A DNA stretch of 64,000 nucleotides from Diabrotica undecimpunctata (lineage: Eukaryota > Arthropoda > Insecta > Coleoptera > Chrysomelidae). The DNA lies in contig NC_092807.1 in assembly GCF_040954645.1 (NCBI RefSeq), positions 27,449,853-27,513,852 of the forward strand, in the 5' to 3' direction. Under the pieces are notes generated by a model that saw nothing but the letters and a program-made list of their open reading frames with translations, searched no databases and had not been told where the DNA came from. Shown piece by piece: positions 53,530 through 64,000 of this stretch (positions are counted from its first letter, which is position 1; each line of letters starts with the position of its first letter). A program made the translations under genes and the position numbers.

Positions 53530-55615
53530 ATATATATTCAGGGATTTTACAGAATTCATTGCCTTCCTCGCTCAACCGTTTCCATCTCTCTCTGTTATAC
53601 CATTCTCCATAGTTAAGGCCTGTCTTACTCATGGCGTCGTCTAGGGCTCCACTCGGTTATTATTTTTATCCATCTGCTGTCGCTAGTTCTTCTTACATGT
53701 GCAAAACACTTTTGTCTTTTTTTGTTTTATATATGTTAGTATGTCTGTTTCTATTGATGTTCTTTGCTTTATTTCGACAATACTTCTCCTATCCATTCTT
53801 GTTACTCTGCAGCATCTTCGCAGGCATTCCACCTCTGTTGCTACTATCTTACTGCTGTTTTTCTTGTTTATAATTTAATTTTAAGCCACATATGTCATAA
53901 TATTTCGCACTAATGTTTTATAAATCTGTGTTTTTGTCTTCATATTTAGGTGTCTATCCTTCCATACTTAGTTGTCTGATTGCATTTCTTGTTTGTTCTA
54001 ATGTTTGTTTAATTTTTTCCCCTGTTGTTGTTTTTCGTGACTATCTTTCTTCTTCTTCTCCTTCATCCTTCAGTAATCCAACTTTGGACATAGGCCTCCC
54101 CAAATCAATCCAGTGTCTTCTATTTTGCACCACTTACTTCCAGTTGTGTCCTCCGATCTTCTTAATATCATCAGCCCATCTCATTTGTGGTCTTACTCTG
54201 CTTCTCTTTCCTAACCATGGCCTCCACTGTTGTATTTCGTGGTTCCATCTTTTATCCTTCAGTCGGGCAGTGTGTCCTGCGAAGCTCCATTTTAATTCGG
54301 CAGCATGTTCTCCTGCGTCCTTTACTTTGGTTTTGCTTTTAATCCATTTGTTTGTTTTTTTGTCTATAAGTCTCACCCCGAGCATTGATATTTCCATCGC
54401 TCTTCGTGACTATAAACCCCAAAAATTTATATTTATCCTTTCCTTTGATTGTTACGTTGACGTCACTTTGTAGATCTTCTATGTCTTCTTCACTTGTAGA
54501 TAGGTACTCTGTTTTTGCGAGGTTATTATCTAGGCCAGCCTTGGTATATTCTTCTTGTAGTTTCGTCATCATGTAACGAGGTCTTTTTGGTCTTGTGCAA
54601 TCACTACTTGATCGTATACAAAGCTTAACATATATAGAAATTCGTTTCGTACCGGTACTCCCATGCCTTCGCATTTTCTTTTCCATGTAGTCAAGGCTTT
54701 CTGTAAGTATATTTTGAATAGGGTTAGAGATATGGAACAACCCTGCAAGAGTTCTTTTGTTGTGGTAAAGTCTCTTATGATACTTGTTCCCATTTTAATG
54801 GACACTTTATTTTCTTTATACAGAGCTTTTGTAGTTTCTGTGAGTTCCGTCTCTATTTCTAATTTGTACATTGCCTTTCATAGTTCTGACCTTGGTACAG
54901 AGTCATCCGCTTTTCTCAAATCCACAAATGCCAAATGTATTTCTATTTTTTGCTTTTTTCTTTTCCAACAGTTGTTCCAGTGTGTATATGTGGTCTATTC
55001 ATGATCTTCCTACCGTAGAGCCTGCCTGATCCTCCCGGATTTTGCCTTTAATCGCTTGCTCTATCTTTCCTCGCAGTAGCTTCCCATATAATCTTCCTAT
55101 TTATAATATAACGCTTATTTCTCTGTAGTTTTTGCATCGTTTTCTATCTCCTTTCTTAAATATAGATGCCATATATGCCTCTGTCCATTCCTTTGGGAGC
55201 TGTTCTCCACTTATGGCTTTCTGAAATATTCATTTTATCATCCGGTGTAATTTTTTTGAACCGTACTTTATAAGCTCAGATGAGATGCCTACAGGTCCTG
55301 GTGCTTTCTTATTTTTGATTGCTTTTATGGCCGTTCTGATTTCCCTATTTGTTACTTCTATTTCTTGTGGGGATGTGCTTCGTCTTCGCCTGTTTTCTTT
55401 TCCAATGAATTGTGGTCTTTGTTCTGTTAACAGTTCCTTGTATTAATAGTATTTTCATTCTTTGTCCTGTATATTTCCCAATTTAATTTTTTATTTTGAG
55501 TTTTGTTTCAATCCTCTCAGTACTTTCCATGACTCAAGTGTGTTTACCTAATAATTATGTTTCAATATTTAAGCAGGTTCTTTCCATTCTTCATTCTTAA
55601 GACGATAATCCAGCA
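53530..55615 (-). pseudogene. RTE-like LINE (RT and C-terminal part), interrupted
   Basis: Minus strand. 55500-55010: YKELLTEQRPQFIGKENRRR, IRTAIKAIKNKKAPGPVGIS, KGDRKRCKNYREISVI. 54871-54569: KALYKENKVSIKMGTSIIRD, LLQGCSISLTLFKIYLQKAL, VVIAQDQKDL. 54570-54420: MTKLQEEYTKAGLDNNLAKT and KYKFLGFIVTKSDGNIN. After the nested fragment the C-terminal domain resumes at 54033 and decays to about 53530, ending in an AT repeat. It belongs to the family seen at 41234-41973. Many stops. Confidence 0.75.
54045..54402 (-). mobile_element. RTE-like LINE 3' fragment nested in the LINE at 53530-55615
   Basis: Minus strand: LKWSFAGHTARLKDKRW, EIQQWRPWLGKRSRVRPQMR and WADDIKKIGGHNW, with a gaagaagaaga tail. 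An 11-b duplication, ttcgtgactat, lies at 54034-54044 and 54403-54413. Confidence 0.8.
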
Positions 55616-56091
55616 GGGCAAAAAAAAGAGCATTAAAACACCAATCATAAACAGAAGGTATTTCAAATGCTAGATACATATAAGTGAAAGGTATAAACTC
55701 AACCAACCCATCACCCTAACCGCACTCTCAGAAAATTACCAAGCTACGATGAACACATCAGGGCCCTGATTCTATTTCATTTCGATGTCGAAATTTAAAA
55801 GCGACTACGCCATGACAGTCGCAATCGCTAGCGATTCTCATTCATTTCGATTGTAGTTAAAACTGGGGATATTTACTTTATCATTTTGACACTGCTGAAA
55901 ATTTGGGTTGGCCCTGTTGTTTATTGGCTGCACTACGCTTGTTGAATGTTTGTTTTGTTTACGTTACGTGAACGTCTTTTTTTTCTTGTTTGAGTTGTTA
56001 AATCATAAATAGTGGCCATTCTCAATTATATTTTGAATTGAAAGAAAAGATGGCAAGAAAAAAAAAAGGCGATGTGGGAGATCCTTAAGTT

Positions 56092-56121
56092 ATAACCACT
56101 AAGATTTGACTTAGTGGTTAT
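56092..56121. repeat. Perfect 12-bp hairpin
   Basis: ataaccactaag (56092-56103) and cttagtggttat (56110-56121) are exact inverses around a 6-nt loop. Confidence 0.7.
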
Positions 56122-56129
56122 ATTCTAAT

Positions 56130-56402
56130 ATATTTTTAAATTTACTGCAGCTTAGTAATACTAACCCTAAACATTTTGGGTATCCTAGAGGCATAAACAT
56201 CTTCCAAATATGGTTCTAATACCCTTATTAAATAATTTGCAGCTTGTTTATTAAGCCGGAATTGCTGCCTAAATTGAGCATCACTTAGTGAAAAAGAATT
56301 TTGAGTATTCCGTAACATTCTTCTTATCGTCCGTTATGAGCGTCGGATATCTATCCTCTCTAATTCCTCCAAAACTAGCAAATGTCCGTAAAACACAGCC
56401 AT
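56130..56402 (-). pseudogene. HARBI1-like transposase N-terminal fragment
   Basis: Minus strand from ATG 56402: MAVFYGHLLVLEELERIDIR, RS, a stop, then MLRNTQNSFSLSDAQFRQQF, RLNKQAANYLIRVLEPYLED. LSDAQFRQQFRLNKQAANYLIR is the usual start of HARBI1-type nucleases. The catalytic part is absent. Confidence 0.65.
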
Positions 56403-56749
56403 ATTAATACTTTTTGCCTCAGTTTTCCTTGCAAGGATCAAAACACCGCCTACCTAAACTGAACCTATGTTCACTTCTCCCAGTCCAGTCAGTCATGTCA
56501 GATTAATTTCGACTCGAAATTAAATTTCAACCACTTTCTTGAAGTTGAAATTAATTTCGATAAATCGAAATTTAGTGACGTCGTTTGGTTAGTTCAGCTG
56601 AAATCCACAAGGTTCGCAAAGTCGCATTTCGACGTCGCCATATTAATTTCGACTTGTTTTGAGTCGAAATCTCAATTAGAATCAGGGCCCAGATGTAAAC
56701 ATCCTAACCGCACTCTCAGAAAATTAACAAGCTACGATGAAAATAATAG

Positions 56750-57770
56750 ATGGAAACATCATAGTCTAACATTGTAATAAGAGGGTACCAGAAATATGTC
56801 TCCAGAACATGAAGATATAGTTGTTCAAGGAAACACAGATGACAGACGCATTAAGATTTAGTCCATAGACATACAACACGAATAGACCAAATACAAGTAA
56901 AGGGAAGATCGCATGGTTGATTAACCACTTTGCATCAGTTTTTTTCTGTCTTACTGAAGTAACGGGTCTATATTACCGCGCTCAAAACGTTTGTATTATA
57001 TGTCTATGATTTAGTCAGTTCTAGACATAACCTTACATATATTATTAATGACTAACCTCAAATACAGTTGATACCAAATATTAAGAAAATCATAAAAAGC
57101 TAAAGAAATAACACACAATTAAAACCAAAAAAAAAAACAACAAAACGGAATATTTTTTGAGAGAACCGTGAAATATTTGACTTTGGCAGCTAAACTGATG
57201 GTTTATAGAAATAAAAAATCTACTAACTACTATATTATATTGATGAGATGTCTAAAGAAAAAATGGTAAATACATATTCTCTTTATAAACTTTTTGTATT
57301 AATGGTTTCTACTTTAACTACAAAGAAAATTATTTTAAATATATTTTTACACGCATTTAGTAAAATCAAGTCTATTGCACATAAATGCCCTCTATTTTCT
57401 ACTATCAGTAGGTGACTAAGTTGGCGAGGTTGGTTTACGGTGGAATTTGTGCAGATTTATTAGTTAGGAAGATCAAAGGTTTGCCAGCGGCTTCTCCACA
57501 TTTAACTGCATTAAATAGCCCGAAGTGGGGAATACATGGGATTTTACAAAGTAAACACTTCCCTTCATTAAAAGGTACGTTCTGATAGTTGCCTTATTTT
57601 TATCAAATCTCAAATTATCTGTACACAAAATGTATAATTTAATATATGGAAAGAGAACGCTAATTAATGTAACGGTTATAACGTTATACACTCCGATTAC
57701 CTATCATAAAACAGTTGAAAGTAAGCTGAGAAATAAAAAGACCAGAGATAAGAATAGAATGTTCTTTTTT
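56750..57770. other. No gene recognised
   Basis: The longest frame (57691-57473 minus, 72 codons) has no known motif. Confidence 0.35.
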
Positions 57771-57772
57771 GA

Positions 57773-57803
57773 AAGCTTTGTCCATAAAATTGTACAATTT
57801 TCA
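57773..57803 (-). repeat. 31-bp repeat, inverted copy of 7274-7304
   Basis: Exact reverse complement of 7274-7304, 50 kb away. Probably an end of the same unidentified repeat family. Confidence 0.6.
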
Positions 57804-57870
57804 ATAAAGAAGTAATATTAAACTTAACAGTCCTCAGGGATGAACCGCGTCGATTATCACTACGCCAAGC

Positions 57871-57900
57871 TTTCGACATCCTCTCTGATGTCTTTTTTAG
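57871..57900 (-). ncRNA. Degenerate hammerhead-like motif (minus strand)
   Basis: On the minus strand: ctaaaaaa where CTGANGA is expected, a perfect 6-bp stem II GACATC/GATGTC with a 6-nt loop, then GAAA and GC. Two core bases are changed, so it is almost certainly inactive. It lies beside a Penelope-like remnant of opposite orientation, where such motifs are expected. Confidence 0.3.
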
Positions 57901-57951
57901 AGCTTCCGAAGTCTTAGTCTCTCGAGTCCCCAGACACTACTGCAATATTGA

Positions 57952-57986
57952 GACAAGGGATGATGAGATTCTCATCATCCCTTGTC
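57952..57986. repeat. Perfect 16-bp hairpin
   Basis: gacaagggatgatgag (57952-57967) and ctcatcatcccttgtc (57971-57986) are exact inverses around ATT. It lies just left of the Penelope-like reverse-transcriptase remnant. Confidence 0.8.
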
Positions 57987-58004
57987 CTAAAAGAAATCTG
58001 TAGT

Positions 58005-58600
58005 TATCGGACTCACTGATAGAGCTATTAGATTATCTGATCCTATCAATAGAACTCAGGCCTTTAAAAAGCAAAAACAGCAGTAACACTAATTTCATAC
58101 CCACACCACCTTATTGATTACACTTTCAAATCGCAACTGATTAAATTTTATAATAACAATAACAACAATAAGACCAACACGGTAAAGGAAAACTATATGT
58201 CTCTCCCCTATATAAAAGGGTTATCAGAACAAATTGCAAATCTTCTGTCTAAACATAAGATTGCGGTTGTTCATAAAGGGCACAATCTTTTGAAAAAGAA
58301 GTTTACAAGACTAAAAACAAAAACCCCTGGATGGAGTATATATTGTATAAACCAGTCAGCTACTTAACTCAAGAATACGTTCTCACAAATATGACAAAAC
58401 TCAACCGCCCTCATAAAACATGAAAACGAAAAGAAACATAAATTCGATTTTGACAAAATCAAGATTTTAAAAAGGGAACATAACAGGAAGAAGAGGGAGC
58501 TTCTAGAGTATATATAAATCAAAAAGAATAATAACGCAATAAATGATGTCAAAAATTTAAACAAGATATATTTTAATTTAATTTAAAAACACACAAAAAG
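58005..58600 (+). pseudogene. Penelope-like element, end of RT and endonuclease region
   Basis: Frames give VVIGLTDRAIRLSDPINRTQ, YPHHLIDYTFKSQLIKFYNN, NYMSLPYIKGLSEQIANLLS, KHKIAVVHKGHNLLKKKFTR (end of RT and linker), then a damaged GIY-YIG region near 58340-58420, then HENEKKHKFDFDKIKI-like residues and LKREHNRKKRELLEYI. MSLPYIKGLSE with the linker is typical of Penelope-like proteins. Several shifts. Confidence 0.7.
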
Positions 58601-58778
58601 ATAATCCCAGAACACCTATGATGTTAAAATAACTGATTGTTTAAACGATAAACTAACATTAATTAACAACATATTAAATTTAAAATACATTTTACATGTA
58701 GTGACTTAGTAGGCCTGTCCTACGCTTTTAATATTATTTTAATTGTTACGTTTATGTATACTTGTTAGCACCGAATTT

Positions 58779-59160
58779 TTACATGCTTGGTAAGTCAAAA
58801 GTTTCACTTTTAAACCGTATTATGTCTTTAAAAAAAAATTTTATGAACCCAAGCCCAAAAAATCCACTAAAAAATAAATATATAATTGACAGAGAGTAAA
58901 AGTTCTTAATGTTAAACGTTTTAGAATCTTGACAAAGGCCTGGATTGCCTGCAGAAACGGGATAATAAAATCTACTACCAAATTTAACATAAGCTTTTGA
59001 ATCTAAATTCACATAAGAAAGGAGTTTGTTTCTATATTCCCGTCGTTCATTTATTTCCTGTGTTAATATTTTGTATGTGTCGCTAAATTTTGCATCCTTT
59101 TTTAAAAACTGGTCTATTTTACTTTCATATTTTTGTTACTTGATAGGTGTCCTGGCGATT
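58779..59160 (-). other. Unrecognised open frame, minus strand
   Basis: With the stretch upstream of the 77-codon ORF included, the minus strand reads KKDAKFSDTYKILTQEINER and KLLSYVNLDSKAYVKFGSRF then YYPVSAGNPGLCQDSKTFNI. A hydrophobic segment follows (SIIYLFFSGFFGLGF). It looks mildly coding, but I do not recognise it. It may belong to the neighbouring Penelope-like element or be a chance frame. Confidence 0.25.
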
Positions 59161-59415
59161 TTCTTGGTCTTGTTAAAAAAAATTTATCGTATAATCATCG
59201 TCGCTATCAATTATTTATGTATTTTTTTTTATTTTTTTTTAATATCTTGTTTATATTGTAGTTACTCTAGGTTTCCAAATATATAGCAACCAACAAGCTT
59301 TAGTTCTCTAGTCTACCCGTCGTGTTGAAAGCTCTAGAACTTTTCAAGCCAAATTCGAAATTACAGTTAAACAATTGAAAAATTCTTAGTACAGTCCTGC
59401 AGGTTATCAGCGTAT

Positions 59416-60686
59416 TTCATCATCATTCTGGTTTAAAACTCTAGCCACATCAAAAATTTCTCTCCAGTCGTCCCTATCCATCGCCTTTCTCCGCCAAGCA
59501 CGTATTCCCATATTTCTCCTGTCTTCATCGATGTTATCAAGGAACCTTGTTCTAAGTCTTCATTTTCTTCTCTTACCAATGGGTCTATCAAAGAGCATTT
59601 TTCTAGCTGGGTTATTTTGTTCCATCCGCATTACATGCCCTATCCAGCTCAGACATCCTATCTTAATATGTTTTGCGATATCAGGTTGCTCGTATATTCT
59701 ATAAAGTTCTAAGTTGTATCGTCTTCTCCACACTTCATTGTCATTCACTGCTCCATAAATTCACCTTAGTATTTTTATTTCTAAAGATTCGAACATGTTT
59801 TCATTATTTTTTGTTAGAGTCCAGGTCTCTGAACCGTATGTTAGGACTGGGAGTATTATTGTTTTGTATAGTTTTATTTTTGTATTTCTCGATATAATTG
59901 TGGATTTAATAAGGAGATTGAGCCCAAAATAGCATCTGTTGGCCGTGCAAATTCTGCGGTTTATCTATGCAGTAGTATTATTTTCAGTGTTAAGGATCGC
60001 TCCCAGGTAAACAAATTCGTTCACTGCTTCAATGACGTTGTTTTCTATAACAAGTGGTCGTAGTATTTGTGGATGCTTGCTTATTTTCATATACTTCGTT
60101 TTGTTGGTGTTTATTATTAAACTCATTTTTGTACCTTATTCTTTTAATGCTACATACGCCTTTCGTACATTGGTTTTCGTTCTCCCGATAATATTGGTAT
60201 CATTAGCATAGGCCAGGATTTGCACTGATTTATTATATATCGAACCAGTGGTTCTAATTTGTGACATACGCATTACTTTGTCCAGAGCCAGATTGAACAG
60301 TATACAGGAGAGAGGGTCTCCTTGGCGTATCCCGTTATTTGTTTTAAAAGGTTCAGACAGTTCCCCTGAAGTCGTACTCTACATTCAACTTTTTCAAAAG
60401 TTAGTTTTGTTAAATTTACCAACTGATTTGGTATTCTTAGCTCTTTCATTGTTTTGAACATTTCTCTTCTATACACAAAGTCGTAGGCTGCTTTGTAGAC
60501 TATAAACATGTGATGGTTATCAATGCCATATTCCAGTGTTTTTTTTTCAAAATTTGTTTCAGGGTTGCAATCTAATAAATTGTCGATTTACCACCTCTGA
60601 AACAAGCTTGGTATTTTCCTACTATCTGTTTTGCATATGGTGCCATACGATGGCATAATACTGTGGAAAATATTTCCAGAGTACTA
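59416..60686 (-). pseudogene. RTE-like LINE, RT and C-terminal part
   Basis: Minus strand. RT blocks: RREMFKTMKELRIPNQLVNL, KVECRVRLQGN, a decayed YADD region near 60210 and NVRKAYVALKE. C-terminus: NEVWRRRYNLELYRIYEQPD, HIKIGCLSWIGHVMRMEQNN, PARKMLFDRPIGKRRK. The 3' end is an atgatgaa repeat. An 11-bp duplication, tatcagcgtat, lies at 59405-59415 and 60687-60697. Confidence 0.8.
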
Positions 60687-60929
60687 TATCAGCGTATCTA
60701 GCAGTTATAAGTTCTGCTATGTGCATATTCCTATATAAAAGGAAAAAGGCAAAAACTTTTTACTATTTAATTTTAATTATAATTACATAATTATATCATA
60801 TGTTTGCCTTGGTAGAATGCCTACGGATTGACTATGTAAAAATAGTAAACAAATGGATTTCAAAAGCTTCCAACGAGTTCGAAAAGAACTATTTAAATTC
60901 GTATAAACCTTATTATAAAAGGTACTAAC

Positions 60930-61689
60930 TAGTGATGTAACGAATATTCGCATTCGTGAATATTCGCATATTTTTGCATATTAGCATTCGCATTCGCGAA
61001 ATTTGTGCGAATGTTTTGCGAATATAAATATGTATAAGAAAAAAAAATAATTTGAAGATTAGGTTAATAAAATAAAAACCCATTCACTTTTTTCATCCAA
61101 AAATCCATTCCGTTTTTTTATTAAGAAAACTCACTTTATTTTACAAGCTTAGAAAACTATAAAATTAGAAAACAAAAAATAAATGATGCAGTGTAAACAA
61201 ACAAAAACAAATGATTCGCTGAAACTTCTACTATCCAAAAGTTTTTAATTTTAGACAATCATCTTGAAAAAGTCTAAGAATTATTAAACTACAAATTAAA
61301 AAGAGTCTATGTGTTTTTATGTAAACAGTTTAAACAAACAAATATAAACAGTTCGACTTCAGTTAGATAAGTTCAGATTAATTTATTAATTCAGCAATTT
61401 TCGGAACAAGATACATATTATAATGTACACTACACTGTAATGTAATACAGTACTCAGTACATGATTTGTATAATTGTTCTAAAAATTGCTGAATTACTAA
61501 ATTTATCTGAACTTATCTAACTACACACCTCACGCAAATGAGACTGCCGGCAGTGCCGGAGACAATTAAAATTGCCAAATTAAAAAAAAACTGAATATTC
61601 GCATTTGCATTCGTATTCCCGAATGTCTGTGACATATATTCGCATTCGCATTCGCGAATGTTCAAAAACTGACATTCGTTACATCACTA
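60930..61689. mobile_element. Non-autonomous hAT element, 760 bp
   Basis: Inverted ends tagtgatgtaacgaat (60930-60945) and its exact inverse (61674-61689), with the 8-bp duplication gtactaac (60922-60929 and 61690-61697). Many gcattcg/cgaatgc units lie inside both ends, probably transposase-binding sites. No coding capacity. A 46-bp imperfect inverted repeat sits in the middle (61363-61408 and 61475-61520). Confidence 0.9.
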
Positions 61690-61697
61690 GTACTAAC

Positions 61698-63475
61698 ACT
61701 TACATGAACGTTTGTCACGACTAAAAGAAGGATATGAGAGGACCTATACTCGAGGAAGAGCGACAATGAGCTAATGGAGGTTATGTTCGCTGCCGTATCG
61801 TTGTAATCCTCAGAAACAACTTAATGTAACGTTACAATTATTTTAGAGTTAGAACTATAAAGCATATCATTATTTTACGTGGCATAAGACAAGGATTTTT
61901 AATGTACAAAAATTAAAACGTGAAATTATGCAAACTATGTAGAACTGAAGCAATTTACAGACATTTTAGAACTTTTAATATTAAACCGTGAACGCTCAAA
62001 AGTTTTCTAATCGAGGAAAAATTTGCAATTTAAAAATCTTCTGCCCTACAGAAAACAACTACTGTAAAGAAAAACAAACACGATACTTACTTCCCAATTA
62101 CAAACTTAATATATGCAGAAAGAATTATATACTTATCTGCGCGAGAAACTTCTTGATAAGAAAATAAACAAGAATAATGTACCAGTATTTTGCAATGAGA
62201 AAGAGCAGACAAAACAAATGAAAATGTGAGGATTTCAACTGATTTGAGTCAACTTTAGTTTTAAATTTGAAGTAATTTATTTAAATTAAACTTCTAGGTG
62301 TAATAAGATTTGCTTAAATCTTTTTATTTGAAAGAATATAGAGATAATTCATAATGTCGTGGACCTGACGTAATCATTTAGTGACATCAATCTACGAACG
62401 AAACAATGAAATCAGGCATTGCGAAAACATGCAGTTCTCTTCATTGTGAAACCACGTGTAAGCCAAACAGGGTCGTACTGATGTACGACCTATGTATCAT
62501 ATAATTTTTTAAAATATTTACTTTTGAAACTGTTAGTGTAAGAATTTCTTGAAATTTAATCATTATATCACAATTAAACTAAACTCTAAAAATAACACGA
62601 CCAGTAAATAACTTAACAATAACTATAACATAAATATAACACAATATATTAACTTAAAAATCAACACGATACAATTTGAATTTAAAATGCTGGCAAGTTT
62701 GGATCTGTAACATGAGAATCTGTCTGACTTAAGGTAATAAATTATATTTAATAGCCTCTTGACGAATGAGACGGCGAATATCAACACGTGCTCATGTTTA
62801 CCGATGGGAATTTGGTAAATGAATGTACTTTAGCCGGAAAGATCCTAACAAAATTAGTAGTGCTGTATATTTATTTATTGAAATGAAAGTAAAACAGGGA
62901 TTTACAAACTTTTTCTTCTTTTCCGATAATTGCTGAGAACAAAACAAAAATAGCATAGTTTTTGCTATGTACTCCTATGCAGTGAAAAAGTTTCACACTA
63001 ATATTACACACGTTTTTTTTAAGTCGGGCATTAACAAAACGAGGGCGATTTAATGCATGCCCTGATAGAAAGACGTAAAAAACATCAAATCGTATATGGC
63101 CCAGAACAATGGATACCATAATACGATGTGTCAAAACATCAAGCAAACCATATTCAATAACAGAAATAATATTTTAAACTATTTAAGGACACCCATATTA
63201 ATTTTCAAAGAGAATTAATTATCTCTGAATATGTCTGAAATTAATTATTTACAGATCTGCTATAAAAATGCAAAAATAATTCACGTTAATTATGACGTTC
63301 TTTCCGAAAATAATTACTGCATTAATTTAGAGCAAATGATTGTAACTCAATGTTCTTCAGCAAGGAAGTCAACAAAAGATAAGAATGAGCTTATCACCCT
63401 GACAGATATACCTCCCGCTTATTCTAATTCTCTCGCCATATCGAAAGACAAATATAAATATATATTTCTTTTTTT
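61698..63475. other. No gene recognised; one small hairpin
   Basis: AT-rich. ORFs at 63146-62871 (minus) and 63231-63494 (plus) have no known motifs. ggtcgtac (62471-62478) and gtacgacc (62483-62490) form a perfect 8-bp hairpin. Confidence 0.35.
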
Positions 63476-64000
63476 TTTTTTATTTCAACTTTAACGTGCT
63501 CGGCTACTATGGCCACTTACACAGGTACTATAACATGAATTTTCACTACACAAACATTAAGTGTTACATTAAGAATATGTTACAATAATACGGAATGATA
63601 ATAATATGTTACACAATGTCTAAATTAAAATCTAATTATATTTTTTGATATAAGTGTTCATCTCTAAGGAATTGTAGCACAGCTTTTATTTGGTCAGGGT
63701 TGTTTAGGATATCTCGTACTTCACTTTTGAGTTTGTATTGTAATCTTCTGGCCAAATGTTGATGGCATTCAGTGAGAATATGTTTGATTGTCAAATATGA
63801 TTGGCAGATTTGACAGGAGGGACGGATGCTAGAGGACATTAGGTAGCTGTGTGTGAGTTTTGAATGTCCTATCCGAAGTCGTCTTATCACAATGAGATCT
63901 CGTCTTGAGAGGGCTGAATAGTCAAATGTAGGCTGACTGGTTATTGACGGTTGTATTTCGTGTAAGATCGAACGGTTAGAGTTCCAATGCTGCTGCCAAA
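63476..64000 (-). pseudogene. I-like LINE, 3' end (runs off window), same family as 32470-33945
   Basis: Minus strand from the window edge: WQQHWNSNRSILHEIQPS, TFDYSALSRRDLIVIRRLRI, GHSKLTHSYLM, then CQICQSYLTIKHILTECHQH (CCHC finger, all four ligands present) and stop at 63638-63636. The 3' UTR carries gtgctcggctac (63496-63507 as written on the plus strand) before the poly-A tail (T run 63468-63482). The visible part has no stop, so this copy could be young. Confidence 0.8.

Larger units (their letters stand above)
55762..56689. mobile_element. Harbinger-like TIR element, 928 bp
   Basis: Ends ggccctgattcta (55762) and its exact inverse (ending 56689), with CAG duplicated at 55759-55761 and 56690-56692. 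A/T-rich sequence with tcgaaat/atttcga blocks repeated near both ends. It contains a HARBI1-like fragment on the minus strand and a 12-bp hairpin at 56092. A 3-bp duplication fits the PIF/Harbinger group. Confidence 0.65.
55711..56748. repeat. Two direct copies of a ~45-bp unit flanking a Harbinger-like element
   Basis: cctaaccgcactctcagaaa, then attaccaagctacgatgaa (about 55712-55752), recurs with one difference at about 56703-56743. The element at 55762-56689 lies between them, so it inserted between two tandem copies of an unknown repeat. Confidence 0.7.

Noticed and set aside
53631..54473. Hydrophobic plus-strand ORFs resembling membrane proteins
   Set aside because: They are the antisense of a decayed LINE; T-rich antisense strands give false hydrophobic frames.
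56092..56121. Hairpin with cttagtggtt as another copy of the LINE 3' stem-loop
   Set aside because: Only the short ttagtggtt part is shared; bulges, outer stem and A-rich tail are missing, and it lies inside a Harbinger-like element.
1..64000. tRNA, rRNA, snRNA genes and CRISPR arrays
   Set aside because: No cloverleaf with A/B boxes, no rRNA-like blocks and no regularly spaced direct repeats were seen on reading both strands.

Overview
The window looks like a piece of a large, AT-rich, transposon-packed insect genome. A beetle is plausible, but the species cannot be fixed from sequence alone. I see no bacterial operons, no tRNA or rRNA genes and no CRISPR array. Nearly everything recognisable is transposable element (TE) sequence at different stages of decay. 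The only convincing host-gene piece is a 143-nt immunoglobulin-domain exon on the minus strand (32266-32408) with good splice sites. The window may therefore lie largely inside introns of a Sidestep-like adhesion gene, with an unrecognised 84-codon open frame (50989-51243) and a GC-rich exon-like block (42390-42617) as weaker host candidates.

Layout. 1-5175: pogo-like transposase start (minus strand), a TIR element with a SWIM-finger transposase remnant (652-2237), and a pogo-like transposase with a PHD-like finger split by two LINE fragments (3424-5175). 5371-7554: (TA)n and a promoter-like block with heat-shock elements. 7570-19630: an old I-like LINE with a 15-bp target-site duplication (TSD), split by two LINE fragments and by a full-length relative (13423-18956) whose two ORFs are intact. 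19821-25102: a Tc1/mariner-type transposase split by a Harbinger element (TSD TTA), itself split by a MULE (TSD gacgagag) and a LINE fragment. 25542-27758: a hAT element (TSD attattag). 28800-36575: an RTE-like LINE, a piggyBac remnant split by a Penelope-derived insert carrying a hammerhead-like motif, the host exon, and two I-like LINEs in opposite orientation. 38105-46470: LINE fragments, an internally deleted piggyBac, a Jockey-like LINE, a Penelope-like element and an RTE-like LINE. 47450-50815: a LINE split by a P-element-like THAP transposon (TSD ggaagaac). 50818-64000: more LINEs, a Harbinger remnant, a second Penelope-like element, a non-autonomous hAT and the 3' end of another I-like LINE.

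How it works together. The TEs insert mainly into one another, and duplicated target sites give a readable order of events. The one element that looks competent is the LINE at 13423-18956: a gag-like ORF1 with a zinc knuckle, and an ORF2 with endonuclease, reverse transcriptase, RNase H and a zinc finger. Its 3' UTR stem-loop is shared, with compensatory base changes, by the older copy it landed in. At least nine short 5'-truncated RTE-like fragments, most with GAA-rich tails, show that a second LINE machinery was also active.

Positions and translations were read by eye. Family names rest on motif recognition, not on database searches.
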